From Flavobacteriaceae bacterium LSUCC0859 (GTDB lineage: Bacteria > Bacteroidota > Bacteroidia > Flavobacteriales > Flavobacteriaceae): a DNA stretch of 64,000 nucleotides. Below the pieces are notes generated by a model, which searched no databases, was not told the DNA's origin, and worked only from the letters and a program-made list of their open reading frames with translations. Location: assembly GCA_022239325.1 (NCBI GenBank), contig JAKOGP010000002.1, positions 156,852 to 220,851 on the forward strand. The letters are read 5' to 3'. This document shows positions 1-10,123 of the stretch, piece after piece. The position numbers were made by a program, and so were the translations under genes. The first letter of the stretch is position 1. Each line of letters opens with the position of its first letter.

Positions 1-1
1 T

Positions 2-2053
2 TTTATCAGTAATGGAATTTACAGAAGGCCTAATGACTTGGATTACATTAATTATATGAGTAATGTAAACTTTAGCCAATACCAACAAAACCAACAAGAC
101 GCCCTAGAAAAAAAGCTTATTGAGGAAATGCCTCAATTACATATTGGCAATGTCATTTTAAGAAATGAAGGTCAAATGATCTTTTCTAAATACAGCCAAG
201 AGGCCGGTTTAAACAACACCTACTCTAATGGAGCAGCTTACAGTGACCTGGACCTGGATGGAGACATAGATCTGCTGATAAACAATATTAATAGTCCTGC
301 TCAACTATTAGAAAACACTACTAACCCTCAAAATTTTGTAGGGTTCCAAGTGAGTCCGTCTGCTGAGGTACCCAATACGCAAGGCGCCAAAATTAGTGTA
401 TATAGCCAAGATAAAGTATGGTATAAAGAAGTTACGGCAAGCAGAGGGTTTGCATCGGCGTCTAGCCAGAACATTCACTTTGGATTGGGTCAAAAGAACC
501 GTATAGATTCTGTTCATATAGAATATCTAGGAGGCAAAAAACAAAGATTTACGAATCTGAAAGCCAATCAGTACCACAAGATAGACTCACAAACGGCACA
601 ATTTACACAAATTAAGCCGCAAATAATCTATGAGGCTACCGAGAGCTTCCCCTTTACCCATACGGAAAACACCTATTATGACTATGAGCGAGAGCCACTG
701 ATGCTAGAAAAATTATCTATAGAGGGACCCGCTTACGTCTTCGAAGACTTTGACGGAGACGGTCTTAAAGACTTGTATTTGGGAGCGGCCAAATACCAGG
801 AAAGTAGTTATTTTAAACAAAATGAAAACCACAGCTTTAGCCGCATTCCCTCTGAAGCCTTTTTAGAAGACGCACTTTATGAAGACGTAGACGCTGCAGC
901 TATTGACTATGACAATGACGGAGATTTAGATCTATACGTAATGAGTGGTGGAAATGACAGCCCCGAAGGAGACATACAATTGGCAGACCGACTCTACATT
1001 AACAACGGACTAGGCCAATTTACCAGATCTGCTGCCGTACTGCCCAAATCTAATGGCGGTAGCATCTCTGTAGCAGACTTTAACAATGATGGATATGACG
1101 ATCTCTTTCTAGGGTCTCGATCTATGCCAGGCGCCTATGGCGTAGCTCCATATAGTGTGATCTTGAAAAACACCCAAAAAGGGAATTTTGAGCTACTAGA
1201 TAGGGTAGAATTTGGTATGATTACGGACAGTGCTTGGGGAGACTTAAACTCAGATGGTTTTCTAGACTTAGTATTGGTGGGTGATTTTATGCCCGTAACC
1301 GTCTTAATGAACCAGCAAGGAGTTCGCTTTGAAAACCAAACCATTGCTCTTGGCCTAGAACACAGCAGTGGCTTGTGGAACACCCTTGCCCTAGAAGACC
1401 TTAACGGAGATGGACGCTTAGATATTTTGGCTGGGAATGCTGGCTTAAATATGAAATTAACAGCCTCTGTAGAAGCACCTGTGGTATTACATTTGGCAGA
1501 TTTTGACGCCAATGGTCAAATAGATCCAGTGTTTTTTTATGACTATGAGGGCCAACATATCCCCTTTGCTACTAAAGATCAGTTGGCAGGGCAAATGCCC
1601 CTCATCAAAAAGAAGTTTACCTCCTACGAGGCGTTTTCTAAGGTAAGATCTTTGAAACAATTGTTTGATCTAATTCCTGAAGACACCGAAACCAAAAAAA
1701 TAGAGGAACTCAGATCTATGGTATATCTTAATCAGACCAGTGGGTTTCAGGGACAGCCATTACCAAGAGCTGCTCAAATGAGTAGTATTGAAGATTTCCA
1801 CTACGAGCCTGTAACAGAAAGACTGTATTATGTAGGAAATTACAAAGGCTATGTGACCCAATTAGGACAAACTACCGCAAATCCTGGAGGCGTATTATCT
1901 GAATTTAAACAAGGTACTTTTACCCAGCATAAAGAGCTCCCTATTGCACCCTTTGAAGAAGGTAGGGCTTTGGTCAAACTTCCAGAAAACAAGCTTCTTA
2001 TCTTATACAACAACAGCACTGCTGTAACTTTAAATCTAACACAATTACAATAA
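2..2053 (+). CDS. CRTAC1/ASPIC-UnbV FG-GAP (VCBS) repeat protein, 5' truncated
   Basis: The reading frame is open to the left edge (FISNGIYRRPNDLDYINYM precedes the first in-window start codon), so the N-terminus lies outside the window. Calcium-binding-type VCBS/FG-GAP motifs recur, for example DLDLDGDIDLLINN, DFDGDGLKDLYLG, DYDNDGDLDLYVMSG, DFNNDGYDDLFLG and DLNGDGRLDILAGN. A UnbV/ASPIC domain lies between the first and second of these (NTQGAKISVY to HIEYLGGKK). Family members are secreted or surface beta-propeller proteins, in Bacteroidota often near SusC/SusD pairs; the substrate is unknown. The stop lies 4 nt before the haloperoxidase gene, so the two are probably one transcript. The family call is secure; the role is not. 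Confidence 0.88.
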   Translation, partial: FISNGIYRRPNDLDYINYMSNVNFSQYQQNQQDALEKKLIEEMPQLHIGNVILRNEGQMIFSKYSQEAGLNNTYSNGAAYSDLDLDGDIDLLINNINSPAQLLENTTNPQNFVGFQVSPSAEVPNTQGAKISVYSQDKVWYKEVTASRGFASASSQNIHFGLGQKNRIDSVHIEYLGGKKQRFTNLKANQYHKIDSQTAQFTQIKPQIIYEATESFPFTHTENTYYDYEREPLMLEKLSIEGPAYVFEDFDGDGLKDLYLGAAKYQESSYFKQNENHSFSRIPSEAFLEDALYEDVDAAAIDYDNDGDLDLYVMSGGNDSPEGDIQLADRLYINNGLGQFTRSAAVLPKSNGGSISVADFNNDGYDDLFLGSRSMPGAYGVAPYSVILKNTQKGNFELLDRVEFGMITDSAWGDLNSDGFLDLVLVGDFMPVTVLMNQQGVRFENQTIALGLEHSSGLWNTLALEDLNGDGRLDILAGNAGLNMKLTASVEAPVVLHLADFDANGQIDPVFFYDYEGQHIPFATKDQLAGQMPLIKKKFTSYEAFSKVRSLKQLFDLIPEDTETKKIEELRSMVYLNQTSGFQGQPLPRAAQMSSIEDFHYEPVTERLYYVGNYKGYVTQLGQTTANPGGVLSEFKQGTFTQHKELPIAPFEEGRALVKLPENKLLILYNNSTAVTLNLTQLQ

Positions 2054-2057
2054 AAAA

Positions 2058-3398
2058 ATGAAACACTTCTCCATTACAAGCCTCTTTTTAAGCTTATTTG
2101 GTTTATTATTTATCCTTAGCTGTGAGGAAAACAACACCTACATCCAAAGTCTGGAAGACCCTGTTTTGTTTAATGAAAGCATGCAGCAACTTTCAGATGT
2201 GATTGTTTACGACATTTTTTCTCCTCCAGTAGCCTCTAGAGTCTATATGTACCCTACCGTGGCCGCCTACAGCATTATGCAACAAGCCTTCCCTGAGAAA
2301 TATGAAGATTTAGAGGGTCAGATAAGTGGGTTTACAAGCATTCCAAGCCTTTCTGACCCAAAAGTAAATCCCCATTTGGCTGCCATACATGCTTTTCTTA
2401 AAGTAGGAACTGCACTCATTTTTTCAGAAAACAAAATGGATAGCTACCGAGAGGCCTTGTATGAAAAATTAGAAGAAGAGGGGCTTCCCTCTGCAGTTAA
2501 AGAAGCATCTTTAGCCTATGGAGAGGCGGTGGCTGCACATATATTGGGCTGGGCAGACACAGATTTTTACAAGCAAACCAGAACCTATCCTAAATACACC
2601 ATTCAGGAAGGAACTGCATTTTGGAAACCTACCCCTCCAGATTATATGGAGGGTATAGAACCCCATTGGAATAAAATTAGAACGCTGGTTCTTGAAAGTG
2701 CAGACCAGTTTGAACCAGCTGCTCCATACCCGGTAGACATGGATAAGAACAGTCCGTTTTACAAAGAACTACTTGAAGTGTACGAATTGGGAGAAAAGAT
2801 AGATGGCAGTACAGAGGCTACACAAATTGCTAGTTTCTGGGACTGTAACCCCTATGTGTCTCACCACAGAGGGCACGCTATGTTCGCCACCAAAAAAATT
2901 ACTCCAGGAGGCCATTGGATAGGAATAACTAAAATTGCAACTACCCAAGCGGCTAGCAGTTTTGACGAAACCGTTCATGCCTACACAAGAGTTTCCGCGG
3001 CCTTATTTGACGGATTCATTTCTTGCTGGAATACCAAGTGGAATAAGCTAATTGTGAGGCCAGAAACGCTCATTAATGAGTTCTTAGACGAAACCTGGTT
3101 GCCCTTATTACAGACCCCTCCCTTTCCTGAGTACACCTCTGGACACTCTGTAATCTCGAGAGCAGCAGCTGTGGCTCTAACAGATATTTACGGAGATAAT
3201 TTTGCTTTTGAAGACACCACTGAAGAGGTATACGGACTAGGCGTTCGCTCTTATCCTTCTTTCTTGGCCGCCTCTGAGGAAGCTGCCATCTCAAGACTCT
3301 ATGGCGGCATTCATTATAGAAGAGCTATTGAAGAAGGGGTGAAGCAGGGAGAAGCTGTAGGTAATTACCAAGTATCTAAGCTTAAAACACTAAAATAA
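2058..3398 (+). CDS. Vanadium-dependent haloperoxidase / PAP2-superfamily lipoprotein
   Basis: 446 residues with a lipoprotein signal peptide (FGLLFILSC, Cys at about residue 22). The three PAP2/haloperoxidase motifs that bind phosphate or vanadate are present in the last third: KWNKLIVRP (KX6RP), YTSGH (usually PSGH) and SRLYGGIHYRR (SRX5H). The protein is probably anchored in the outer or inner membrane facing outward. Whether it is a vanadate-dependent halide oxidant or an acid phosphatase cannot be told from sequence; flavobacterial proteins of this length are usually annotated as vanadium-dependent haloperoxidase. It is tightly linked to the upstream CRTAC1-type protein, a pairing frequent in marine Flavobacteriia. 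Confidence 0.85.
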   Translation: MKHFSITSLFLSLFGLLFILSCEENNTYIQSLEDPVLFNESMQQLSDVIVYDIFSPPVASRVYMYPTVAAYSIMQQAFPEKYEDLEGQISGFTSIPSLSDPKVNPHLAAIHAFLKVGTALIFSENKMDSYREALYEKLEEEGLPSAVKEASLAYGEAVAAHILGWADTDFYKQTRTYPKYTIQEGTAFWKPTPPDYMEGIEPHWNKIRTLVLESADQFEPAAPYPVDMDKNSPFYKELLEVYELGEKIDGSTEATQIASFWDCNPYVSHHRGHAMFATKKITPGGHWIGITKIATTQAASSFDETVHAYTRVSAALFDGFISCWNTKWNKLIVRPETLINEFLDETWLPLLQTPPFPEYTSGHSVISRAAAVALTDIYGDNFAFEDTTEEVYGLGVRSYPSFLAASEEAAISRLYGGIHYRRAIEEGVKQGEAVGNYQVSKLKTLK

Positions 3399-3430
3399 TT
3401 TATATTTACCAACCTTAAAAAAAACCAACC

Positions 3431-5020
3431 ATGATAGGAATACTCTCCTTTGTAGGCTTTACCCTGCTTGTTGCTTTAATTGCATATTTAGCTACCAAAA
3501 AAACAGATGAGCGCTCCTCAGACGGATATTTCTTGGGTGGGAGAAGCCTTACTGCAGGAGTCATTGCAGGCTCCTTATTACTCACTAACCTGTCTACGGA
3601 ACAAATCGTAGGACTCAATGGCTCTGCCTACGAAAGTGGCCTTTCTGTAATGGCCTGGGAAACTATGGCCGCTATTGCCATGGTACTCACTGCTATTTTC
3701 TTGCTTCCCAGATATCTCACAGGAGGTCTAACCACGGTCCCACAATTTTTGGCTAGTCGTTTTGACGTAACTACCAAGACCATTACCTCTATCTTGTTTC
3801 TAACAGGCTATGCTGTAGTGCTTTTACCAGTAGTTTTGTACTCTGGTTCTGTAGCCATCAGTGGTATGTTTGACATTCCAGAACTCCTAGGAGTCTCTGA
3901 GAGCGCAGCCATTTGGATTTGTGTGTGGGGTATTGGTATCACTGGAGGTATCTATGCGGTATTTGGAGGCTTAAAGGCCGTAGCGGTTTCAGATTCTATC
4001 AATGCCATAGGGCTGCTTATAGGAGGGCTTATGATCCCATTTTTTGGACTTCTGGCCATTGGTGATGGAAATGTCATGGGAGGAATACAAATTTTAGTAG
4101 AAAGCAACCCGGAGAAATTTAAATCTATGGGTTCTGAAACAGATCCAGTGCCATTTCATACCCTTTTTACAGGGATGATGCTCGTTCATATGTTTTACTG
4201 GGGCACCAACCAACAGATTATACAAAGGGCTTTGGCTGCTAAAAACCTAGCAGAAGGCCAAAAAGGACTTTTACTGGCCGGGTTTATCAAGGTCTTAGGT
4301 CCCTTATTGGTTGTTCTTCCTGGACTTATAGCCTATCATCTATTTGAGGGTGGCTTGGACAAGGCAGACAGTGCCTACCCCATGCTGGTAGCAGAAGTTT
4401 TGCCATTGCCTTTGGTTGGTTTTTTTGCTGCAGTCTTATTTGGAGCTATTTTAAGCTCTTTTAACTCCGTGTTAAACTCATCAGTGACCCTTTATGGGGT
4501 AGATATTTATAAGCAGCACATAAATCCCAATGCCAGCGAATTAGAGATGGTAAAAAACGGAAAACGTTTTGGGCTAATTTTAGCCATTGCAGCCATGTGT
4601 ATTGCACCCTTAATAGCCAATGCAGGCACCCTTTTTGACTACCTGCAAGAGGTGAATGGTATTTATAGCATCCCTATTTTAACAGTGATATTTGTAGGCT
4701 ACACCACCAAAAAAGTCCCTGCCATCGCAGCTAAAATTGGGGTGATCTCTGGATCTTTACTCTATATTATTAGCCAATTTATACTCCAACCTATGGTAGA
4801 GGATAATGGAGGTACCTACCCACATTACTTAGATGTCATGGCTGTGCTATTTTTATTAAACACAGGCATTATGCTGCTCATTGGAAAATTAAAACCAAGA
4901 GAAACGCCTTTTGAGCTTAGTTACACCAAGCAGGTAAACATTGAGCCCTTTAAATATGTAAAGCAAATGGGGCTAGGAGTTTGTGTATTGGTGATTGCTA
5001 TCTATGTGTACTTTGCCTAA
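3431..5020 (+). CDS. Sodium:solute symporter (SSS/SLC5 family)
   Basis: 529 residues, about 14 hydrophobic segments. The N-terminus carries the SSS hallmarks DGYFLGGRSLTAG and LLLTNLSTEQIVGLNG, as in vSGLT-like sugar transporters. It couples inward Na+ movement to uptake of a small solute; SglT-like members take hexoses, but others carry acids or vitamins, so the substrate is open. It lies 32 nt after the haloperoxidase gene and may be co-transcribed. Length and start (ATG after an A-rich leader) are normal for the family. Confidence 0.88.
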   Translation: MIGILSFVGFTLLVALIAYLATKKTDERSSDGYFLGGRSLTAGVIAGSLLLTNLSTEQIVGLNGSAYESGLSVMAWETMAAIAMVLTAIFLLPRYLTGGLTTVPQFLASRFDVTTKTITSILFLTGYAVVLLPVVLYSGSVAISGMFDIPELLGVSESAAIWICVWGIGITGGIYAVFGGLKAVAVSDSINAIGLLIGGLMIPFFGLLAIGDGNVMGGIQILVESNPEKFKSMGSETDPVPFHTLFTGMMLVHMFYWGTNQQIIQRALAAKNLAEGQKGLLLAGFIKVLGPLLVVLPGLIAYHLFEGGLDKADSAYPMLVAEVLPLPLVGFFAAVLFGAILSSFNSVLNSSVTLYGVDIYKQHINPNASELEMVKNGKRFGLILAIAAMCIAPLIANAGTLFDYLQEVNGIYSIPILTVIFVGYTTKKVPAIAAKIGVISGSLLYIISQFILQPMVEDNGGTYPHYLDVMAVLFLLNTGIMLLIGKLKPRETPFELSYTKQVNIEPFKYVKQMGLGVCVLVIAIYVYFA

Positions 5021-5039
5021 ACCTTAGTACCTTTATGGC

Positions 5040-5684
5040 ATGAAAGTGCCCAAGCGTTTTTTATTAGTCTGTGTTTGTAGCCTATGCTGCATAGGACTCT
5101 ATGGCCAAGAAAATAGCAGCAAATCCATTAAAATAGGGAAGAAAGATCCTGCCAAAACTTCTGAAAATCCTTTTAAACTGCCTGCAGCTAACGCCAAGGA
5201 CCAACCCAAGCTCTTGTATCCCATAGACGTTACTATGGAAAAAAATCAGATACAAATGCTGCCCAACAGAACACTGGTACAAGCTGGAGCCTTTTTAAAA
5301 ATTGATCCTAAGATTCGAGAAAAAGAGAATAAAAAAGCTAAACAATATTTTGGAGACGTCCATCTGGGCAGTATTAAAACCGTTTCTAAATTTGTTGGAG
5401 TGGTTTGCAGAGACCATGAATACGTAGACGGAGACCGAGTTAAAATTTACCTCAACGGCAATATTATAGAACAAAACCTCACCCTTACTGCTGGTTTTCA
5501 AGGGCTCAATGTAGACCTTAAAGAAGGGGTTAATATTTTAATCTTCGAAGCCTTAAATCAGGGAGCTTCAGGGCCCAATACGGCCCAAGTAGATGTCTAT
5601 GATGAAAAGGGAAACCTCATGTACCAAAACATCTGGAACCTCTCTACAGGTGCAAGAGGCACCATGACTGTAATTAGAGAATAA
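5040..5684 (+). CDS. Secreted protein of unknown function
   Basis: 214 residues with an N-terminal signal peptide (FLLVCVCSLCCIGLYGQ) typical of flavobacterial periplasmic or secreted proteins. After a lysine/proline-rich stretch (about 25-60) the C-terminal half is beta-rich, with HEYVDGDRVKIYLNG and a repeated pattern of alternating hydrophobic residues suggesting a jelly-roll or Ig-like fold. I do not recognise a named family. It starts 19 nt after the symporter and ends 7 nt before the convergent penicillin acylase. Confidence 0.75.
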   Translation: MKVPKRFLLVCVCSLCCIGLYGQENSSKSIKIGKKDPAKTSENPFKLPAANAKDQPKLLYPIDVTMEKNQIQMLPNRTLVQAGAFLKIDPKIREKENKKAKQYFGDVHLGSIKTVSKFVGVVCRDHEYVDGDRVKIYLNGNIIEQNLTLTAGFQGLNVDLKEGVNILIFEALNQGASGPNTAQVDVYDEKGNLMYQNIWNLSTGARGTMTVIRE

Positions 5685-5691
5685 AATAGAA

Positions 5692-7884
5692 CTAATTCTC
5701 TAAAGCCATACGCTCTCCAGGACGATAGCTTTGCCTAGCGTCTTTTAATACGTCTTCCTTATAAAACAAAACCTCTTTGAATTGCTGGTCTGCGTAAGCT
5801 TGCGCTTGGTCATTAAAATGAGGAGATTTAGGGTCTCCACTTTGCCCCCCAGCCAGTATGCTCTTGGCCTGCAGCCTTTCTCCAAAAGAGACCACTGCCA
5901 CAAAACTATTCCCACGAGTCCCGTAAATTTTCTTTGTGTTGTTGGTATAACGCGCTCCATAGGCCGCCAAGGCACCCCACCTGCCTGAGGCCATACCAAT
6001 TCCAATACTGGGCAGGCTGTCATTAAAAGCTTGCCTAGGGTCTCCATTCAAACGCTGATACCTATTAATTTCTCCCCAAGGGGTATTCCAAGTGCCAAAA
6101 TCTGTGGTCATTTGGCTCAGGGTTTCTTGAAAAATCTGTAGCCTTTCTTTCAAAGGAGACTGGGTACCAAAGTAAATCATGTGTTCCATATCTGAAGATA
6201 GCCCCTCAGGCCTTTCCCCCTTTGCGCCATATAGCGTTCCGTAAAAATGAGCCAAAGACATGGCCACAGAAGCTTTAGATGTTTTGTAGTCCCAGCTTCT
6301 GAGTACTTCTATAGCAGCCTTCATCTCTGTAGAAGCACCTCCAATCGCGTCATAGGCAGCCACCAATCCAGGAATTAAAGCCTCGAAAGCAGGCAAATAG
6401 GGGTCATGTGCCAGACTAATAAGTCCATCTAAATCTATAGGAGGCATGTCTTTCAGTAGAGAAATGGCGTGAACACCTCTGAAATTTTCCTGATCCTTAG
6501 ACATATATACAGGATAATTTTCACGCTTTGGACTGTAGTTCAAGGCCGCTGTATAAGGTGTAGAATTACAGTTTTGGAGCCAACCATTGGGAGGGTTAAG
6601 CAACAAAATATTTTCGTCTACCGAGTGTAACCCCTTCCAATCCGTAGCGGGGTTGCTGCCGTCTACAGGCTGTGTAAAATCAAAAGTCACATCTCTTTTA
6701 GGAATAAAATTCCCGTGAAAGTAGGCAATATTCCCCGAAGCGTCTGCGTAAACTGTATTGTTGGAAGAGTTGGTTCTCAGATCCATCATGGCTCTAAACC
6801 CGTCGTAATTAGATTGTTTGGTCCTAATATAAGACTGCTCCAAAGCCGTTACAGGGTCCCACATCATAGCAGAGGCCACCCACTTGTCGCCTTCCATATG
6901 CGTAATGGGCCCATGGTGGGTTCGGTATAGTGGAAAACTCTTTTGTTGTAGGTTTCCGTCCAGGTCCTTGAAAGCCAGAGTAACCACTTGCTGTTCTACC
7001 CTTCTATCTTCCTCTCCATAACGGTACACCAAACTGTCGCCTTGCTGGCGGATGCTTTCTACATACTCATCCATCACATCTGTATAAGTAGAAGTGTGCA
7101 TCCATCCTGTTTTTTCATTAAATCCCTGATACACAAAAAACTGCCCCCAGGTAACCGCCCCATAGGCGTTTAAACCCTCTTTGGAATTTACGTGCACCTC
7201 GCCCCTAAAGAAAAAAGAGGTGTGGGGGTTTATAAGTAGCAGGGTCTCGCCACTTTTAGTGCGCGAGCCACTAATGGCTATGCCATTAGAGCCGGACGGC
7301 TCTGCTGCCTCCTGAGCTCTGGCTATTGCGAGAGACTCCTTTTTTGGGAGGGCCACTCCACGCTCGTAAAAAGCCTGTATCTTTTTGGTAGAAATACGTT
7401 CAATATCCCCGCCAATAGAACCCTCACTAAAGTACATGGGCATCCAGGGTTCAAAATGAGTAATGAGTTTAGGGGTCACCTCTGGGTGGGTTCTTAAATA
7501 GTAATTTATTCCGTCTGCAAAAGCCACACAGAGAGATTTCACAGAGGCTGGAGCGGCTTCATAGCGAGCAATAGCCTCCTGCTTGGTCATAAAAAGTCGC
7601 GCTCTCAAATCAGAATAAATGGCCGCTTCTCCTTCTACCTCTGCCAGACGTCCAATGGCCCAAATATAATTGTCCTCTACCCGTCCAAAATCGTCTTCAC
7701 ATTGGGCGTACAACAGACCAAAAACAGCGTCTTCGTCAGTCTCTCCATAGATATGAGGCACTCCATAAGAATCTCTAATAATAGTAGTTTGCTCCGCATG
7801 AGCCTGCTGCCTGTCTGCCTCAGACATAGTTTGGGGTTGGCAGGAGATCAAAACAAACAAAAGGGAGACAAGGAATGGTTTCAT
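5692..7884 (-). CDS. Penicillin acylase family lipoprotein (Ntn-hydrolase, S45)
   Basis: 730 residues, SPII lipoprotein signal (SLLFVLISC, Cys15). The N-terminal alpha-chain motif RDSYGVPHIYGETDEDAVFG is characteristic of penicillin/acyl-homoserine-lactone acylases. The precursor should cleave itself before Ser199 in EPSGSNGIAISG, giving a beta chain with an N-terminal catalytic Ser; the family usually has SNNW or SNAW here, so SNGI is slightly divergent. The family hydrolyses amide-linked acyl groups (beta-lactams, AHLs, peptides, polyamines); the substrate here is unknown. It is convergent with the secreted unknown and divergent from the ABC exporter. Confidence 0.87.
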   Translation of the reverse strand: MKPFLVSLLFVLISCQPQTMSEADRQQAHAEQTTIIRDSYGVPHIYGETDEDAVFGLLYAQCEDDFGRVEDNYIWAIGRLAEVEGEAAIYSDLRARLFMTKQEAIARYEAAPASVKSLCVAFADGINYYLRTHPEVTPKLITHFEPWMPMYFSEGSIGGDIERISTKKIQAFYERGVALPKKESLAIARAQEAAEPSGSNGIAISGSRTKSGETLLLINPHTSFFFRGEVHVNSKEGLNAYGAVTWGQFFVYQGFNEKTGWMHTSTYTDVMDEYVESIRQQGDSLVYRYGEEDRRVEQQVVTLAFKDLDGNLQQKSFPLYRTHHGPITHMEGDKWVASAMMWDPVTALEQSYIRTKQSNYDGFRAMMDLRTNSSNNTVYADASGNIAYFHGNFIPKRDVTFDFTQPVDGSNPATDWKGLHSVDENILLLNPPNGWLQNCNSTPYTAALNYSPKRENYPVYMSKDQENFRGVHAISLLKDMPPIDLDGLISLAHDPYLPAFEALIPGLVAAYDAIGGASTEMKAAIEVLRSWDYKTSKASVAMSLAHFYGTLYGAKGERPEGLSSDMEHMIYFGTQSPLKERLQIFQETLSQMTTDFGTWNTPWGEINRYQRLNGDPRQAFNDSLPSIGIGMASGRWGALAAYGARYTNNTKKIYGTRGNSFVAVVSFGERLQAKSILAGGQSGDPKSPHFNDQAQAYADQQFKEVLFYKEDVLKDARQSYRPGERMALEN

Positions 7885-7964
7885 AATAGGCTGGAGTTAA
7901 TTAAAAAGAAAAATAAAATAGAAAGATACAAAAAAAGTACCTTTACCTTTTAGCTGCTGCACTT

Positions 7965-9725
7965 ATGAAACAAGATAAAAATTCCACTAAAAAGAAACAC
8001 AAAGTATCTATCCTTACTGCCTTTAAAACCATCATTTGGCCCAGGCGTTCTATGGTTTTTTTAGGGCTTTTACTCATTGTAATTAGTAAGGTGGCGAGTT
8101 TTGTTGCCCCGCTCTCCCTAAAAATATTTATGGATGAGATTATTCCCAATAAAGACATCGATAGGCTTAAGATCTTAGTGGCTGTGGTAATTTTTGCCAT
8201 TTTAGTACAGGCCGTCACCTCCTTTTTACTCACTAAAATTCTCTCTGTTCAGGCACAATACCTCATTGCAGAACTACGGGCGCAGGTACAGCAAAAAATT
8301 CTTGGCCTGCCTATTCGATTTTTTGACAACACCAAATCTGGGGCTCTGGTCTCTAGAATAATGACAGATGTAGAAGGGGTGAGAAACCTCATAGGTACCG
8401 GACTGGTACAACTGGTAGGTGGGACTATTACGGCCGTAGTCTCTTTGGTGCTGCTCTTACAAATATCGGTGTCCATGACGCTATTCACCCTTATTCCGCT
8501 GGCCATATTTGCCGTTATAGCACTCAAAGCCTTTAAAGTCATCCGGCCTATTTTTAGAGCGAGAGGAAAAATTAATGCAGAGGTCACAGGGCGTCTCACA
8601 GAAACCTTGGGCGGTATACGTGTCATTAAAGGGTTTAACGCAGCTCCACAGGAAGCCAAAGTATTTGAAAAAGGGGTACATGAGCTTTTTGTGAACGTCA
8701 AAAAAAGTCTCACAGCCACTGCGTTTATGACCTCTTCTGCCACCTTCCTCTTGGGTCTAGCAACCACTGGAATTCTGGGAATAGGCGGCTATAAAATCAT
8801 GATAGATGAATTGAGCTTGGGAGAATTTTTAAGTTTCACCTTTTTACTAGGTCTCATGGTGGCCCCCATTGTACAGATGAGCAATATTGGAAGCCAACTC
8901 ACGGAGGCCTTGGCTGGTCTTGACCGCACCGAAGAGCTCATGAATGAAACTGCAGAGGAAGAAGACCCAAACAGACATATTTCTATAGAACAGCTTCAAG
9001 GAGCCATTAGCTTTGAAAAGGTGTCTTTTGCCTATGAAGAAGATAAAGACGTATTACACGAGATTAGTTTTAACGCAGCTGCTGGAGAAACCATTGCTCT
9101 TGTGGGAAGCTCAGGGTCTGGGAAGTCTACCATTGCTGGGCTGGTGGCCACCTTTATAAATCCAGACTCAGGCCGTATTTTATTAGATGGCCAGGAGCTC
9201 TCTAGTATTACTTTAGAAAGCTATAGAAAACACTTAGGTGTTGTTCTACAGGACGAATTCCTCTTTGAGGGCACCATCAGAGAAAATATTTTATACGCCA
9301 GACCTCAGGCCTCTGAAAAGGAGCTTCAAGCGGCAGTAGAGGGAGCTTATGTAAACGAATTTACAGATCGTTTTGAAGCAGGCCTAGACACGGTTATTGG
9401 AGAGCGAGGGGTAAAGCTATCTGGAGGGCAACGCCAAAGAATTGCCATTGCGAGAGCCATACTGGCCAATCCCAGTATTTTAATTTTAGACGAGGCCACC
9501 TCCAATTTAGACACCGAAAGTGAAGCCCTTATTCAGAAAAGTTTGGGAACGCTCACCCAAGGCAGGACCACCTTTGTGATTGCTCACAGACTCAGTACCA
9601 TTAGAAAAGCGCATCAGATTTTGGTCGTAGAAGGGGGTCGTATAGCAGAGCAAGGTACGCATGAAGAACTCATTGCTTCACAGGGAAGGTATTTCGAGCT
9701 TTTTACCTATCAGGCTAAAATATAG
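7965..9725 (+). CDS. ABC exporter, fused permease-ATPase (MsbA-like)
   Basis: 586 residues: an exporter-type transmembrane domain (six segments, about residues 25-310) followed by an ATPase domain with Walker A LVGSSGSGKST, signature LSGGQRQRIAIARA, Walker B ILILDEATSNLD and switch histidine in FVIAHRLSTI. It forms a homodimeric or heterodimeric exporter in the inner membrane; MsbA-like members flip lipid A or drugs. No partner subunit is adjacent, which favours a homodimer. Promoter-like TACCTTTA lies about 30 nt upstream of the ATG. Confidence 0.93.
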   Translation: MKQDKNSTKKKHKVSILTAFKTIIWPRRSMVFLGLLLIVISKVASFVAPLSLKIFMDEIIPNKDIDRLKILVAVVIFAILVQAVTSFLLTKILSVQAQYLIAELRAQVQQKILGLPIRFFDNTKSGALVSRIMTDVEGVRNLIGTGLVQLVGGTITAVVSLVLLLQISVSMTLFTLIPLAIFAVIALKAFKVIRPIFRARGKINAEVTGRLTETLGGIRVIKGFNAAPQEAKVFEKGVHELFVNVKKSLTATAFMTSSATFLLGLATTGILGIGGYKIMIDELSLGEFLSFTFLLGLMVAPIVQMSNIGSQLTEALAGLDRTEELMNETAEEEDPNRHISIEQLQGAISFEKVSFAYEEDKDVLHEISFNAAAGETIALVGSSGSGKSTIAGLVATFINPDSGRILLDGQELSSITLESYRKHLGVVLQDEFLFEGTIRENILYARPQASEKELQAAVEGAYVNEFTDRFEAGLDTVIGERGVKLSGGQRQRIAIARAILANPSILILDEATSNLDTESEALIQKSLGTLTQGRTTFVIAHRLSTIRKAHQILVVEGGRIAEQGTHEELIASQGRYFELFTYQAKI

Positions 9726-9728
9726 GAG

Positions 9729-10061
9729 CTATTCCTCAGGGGCTAAGCTTACAATGAGACCCTCCAGATCTTCTGTCAGAGGAATTTGACATCCCAATCG
9801 GCTATTTTCCCTCACATTAAAGGCTTCAGAGAGCATGGCTTCTTCCTCTTCAGACTTCTCTGGTAAGCTGTGTTGGCTATTTACATAACATTGGCAGGAG
9901 GCACACATGGCCATACCCCCGCAAATCCCAATAGTTCCCTCTGGCGCTAGTTCATAAGAACGCACCAATTCCATAAGGTTCATATTCATATCTGTGGGGG
10001 CCTGAACTAGATGCTGCTCCCCCGCCCGGTCTACGATTGTGATGTTTATGTCTTGTGCCAT
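9729..10061 (-). CDS. 2Fe-2S ferredoxin
   Basis: 110 residues. The plant/adrenodoxin-type cluster motif is visible: CGGMAMCASCQCYV with a distal Cys in RLGCQI. Cytosolic one-electron carrier. It follows the ferredoxin-NADP reductase gene on the same strand (62 nt gap), so the reductase is its probable electron donor, and Mrp and NifU-like proteins just upstream could supply the cluster. It is convergent with the ABC exporter, 3 nt apart. Confidence 0.92.
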   Translation of the reverse strand: MAQDINITIVDRAGEQHLVQAPTDMNMNLMELVRSYELAPEGTIGICGGMAMCASCQCYVNSQHSLPEKSEEEEAMLSEAFNVRENSRLGCQIPLTEDLEGLIVSLAPEE

Positions 10062-10123
10062 GGATGTGCTTTTTTAGTAGGACTTTCTACATTCGCTTTG
10101 CCTGAGCGCCCAACCTCATTGTA

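Noticed and set aside
5674..5703. Inverted repeat TTAGAGAAT/ATTCTCTAA at the convergent ends of the secreted unknown and penicillin acylase
   Set aside because: AT-rich, 12-nt loop, no T-run on either strand, and both arms are coding ends; a terminator role cannot be supported.
8249..8767. 172-codon minus-strand frame inside the ABC exporter
   Set aside because: Antisense shadow; the sense frame has every ABC motif.
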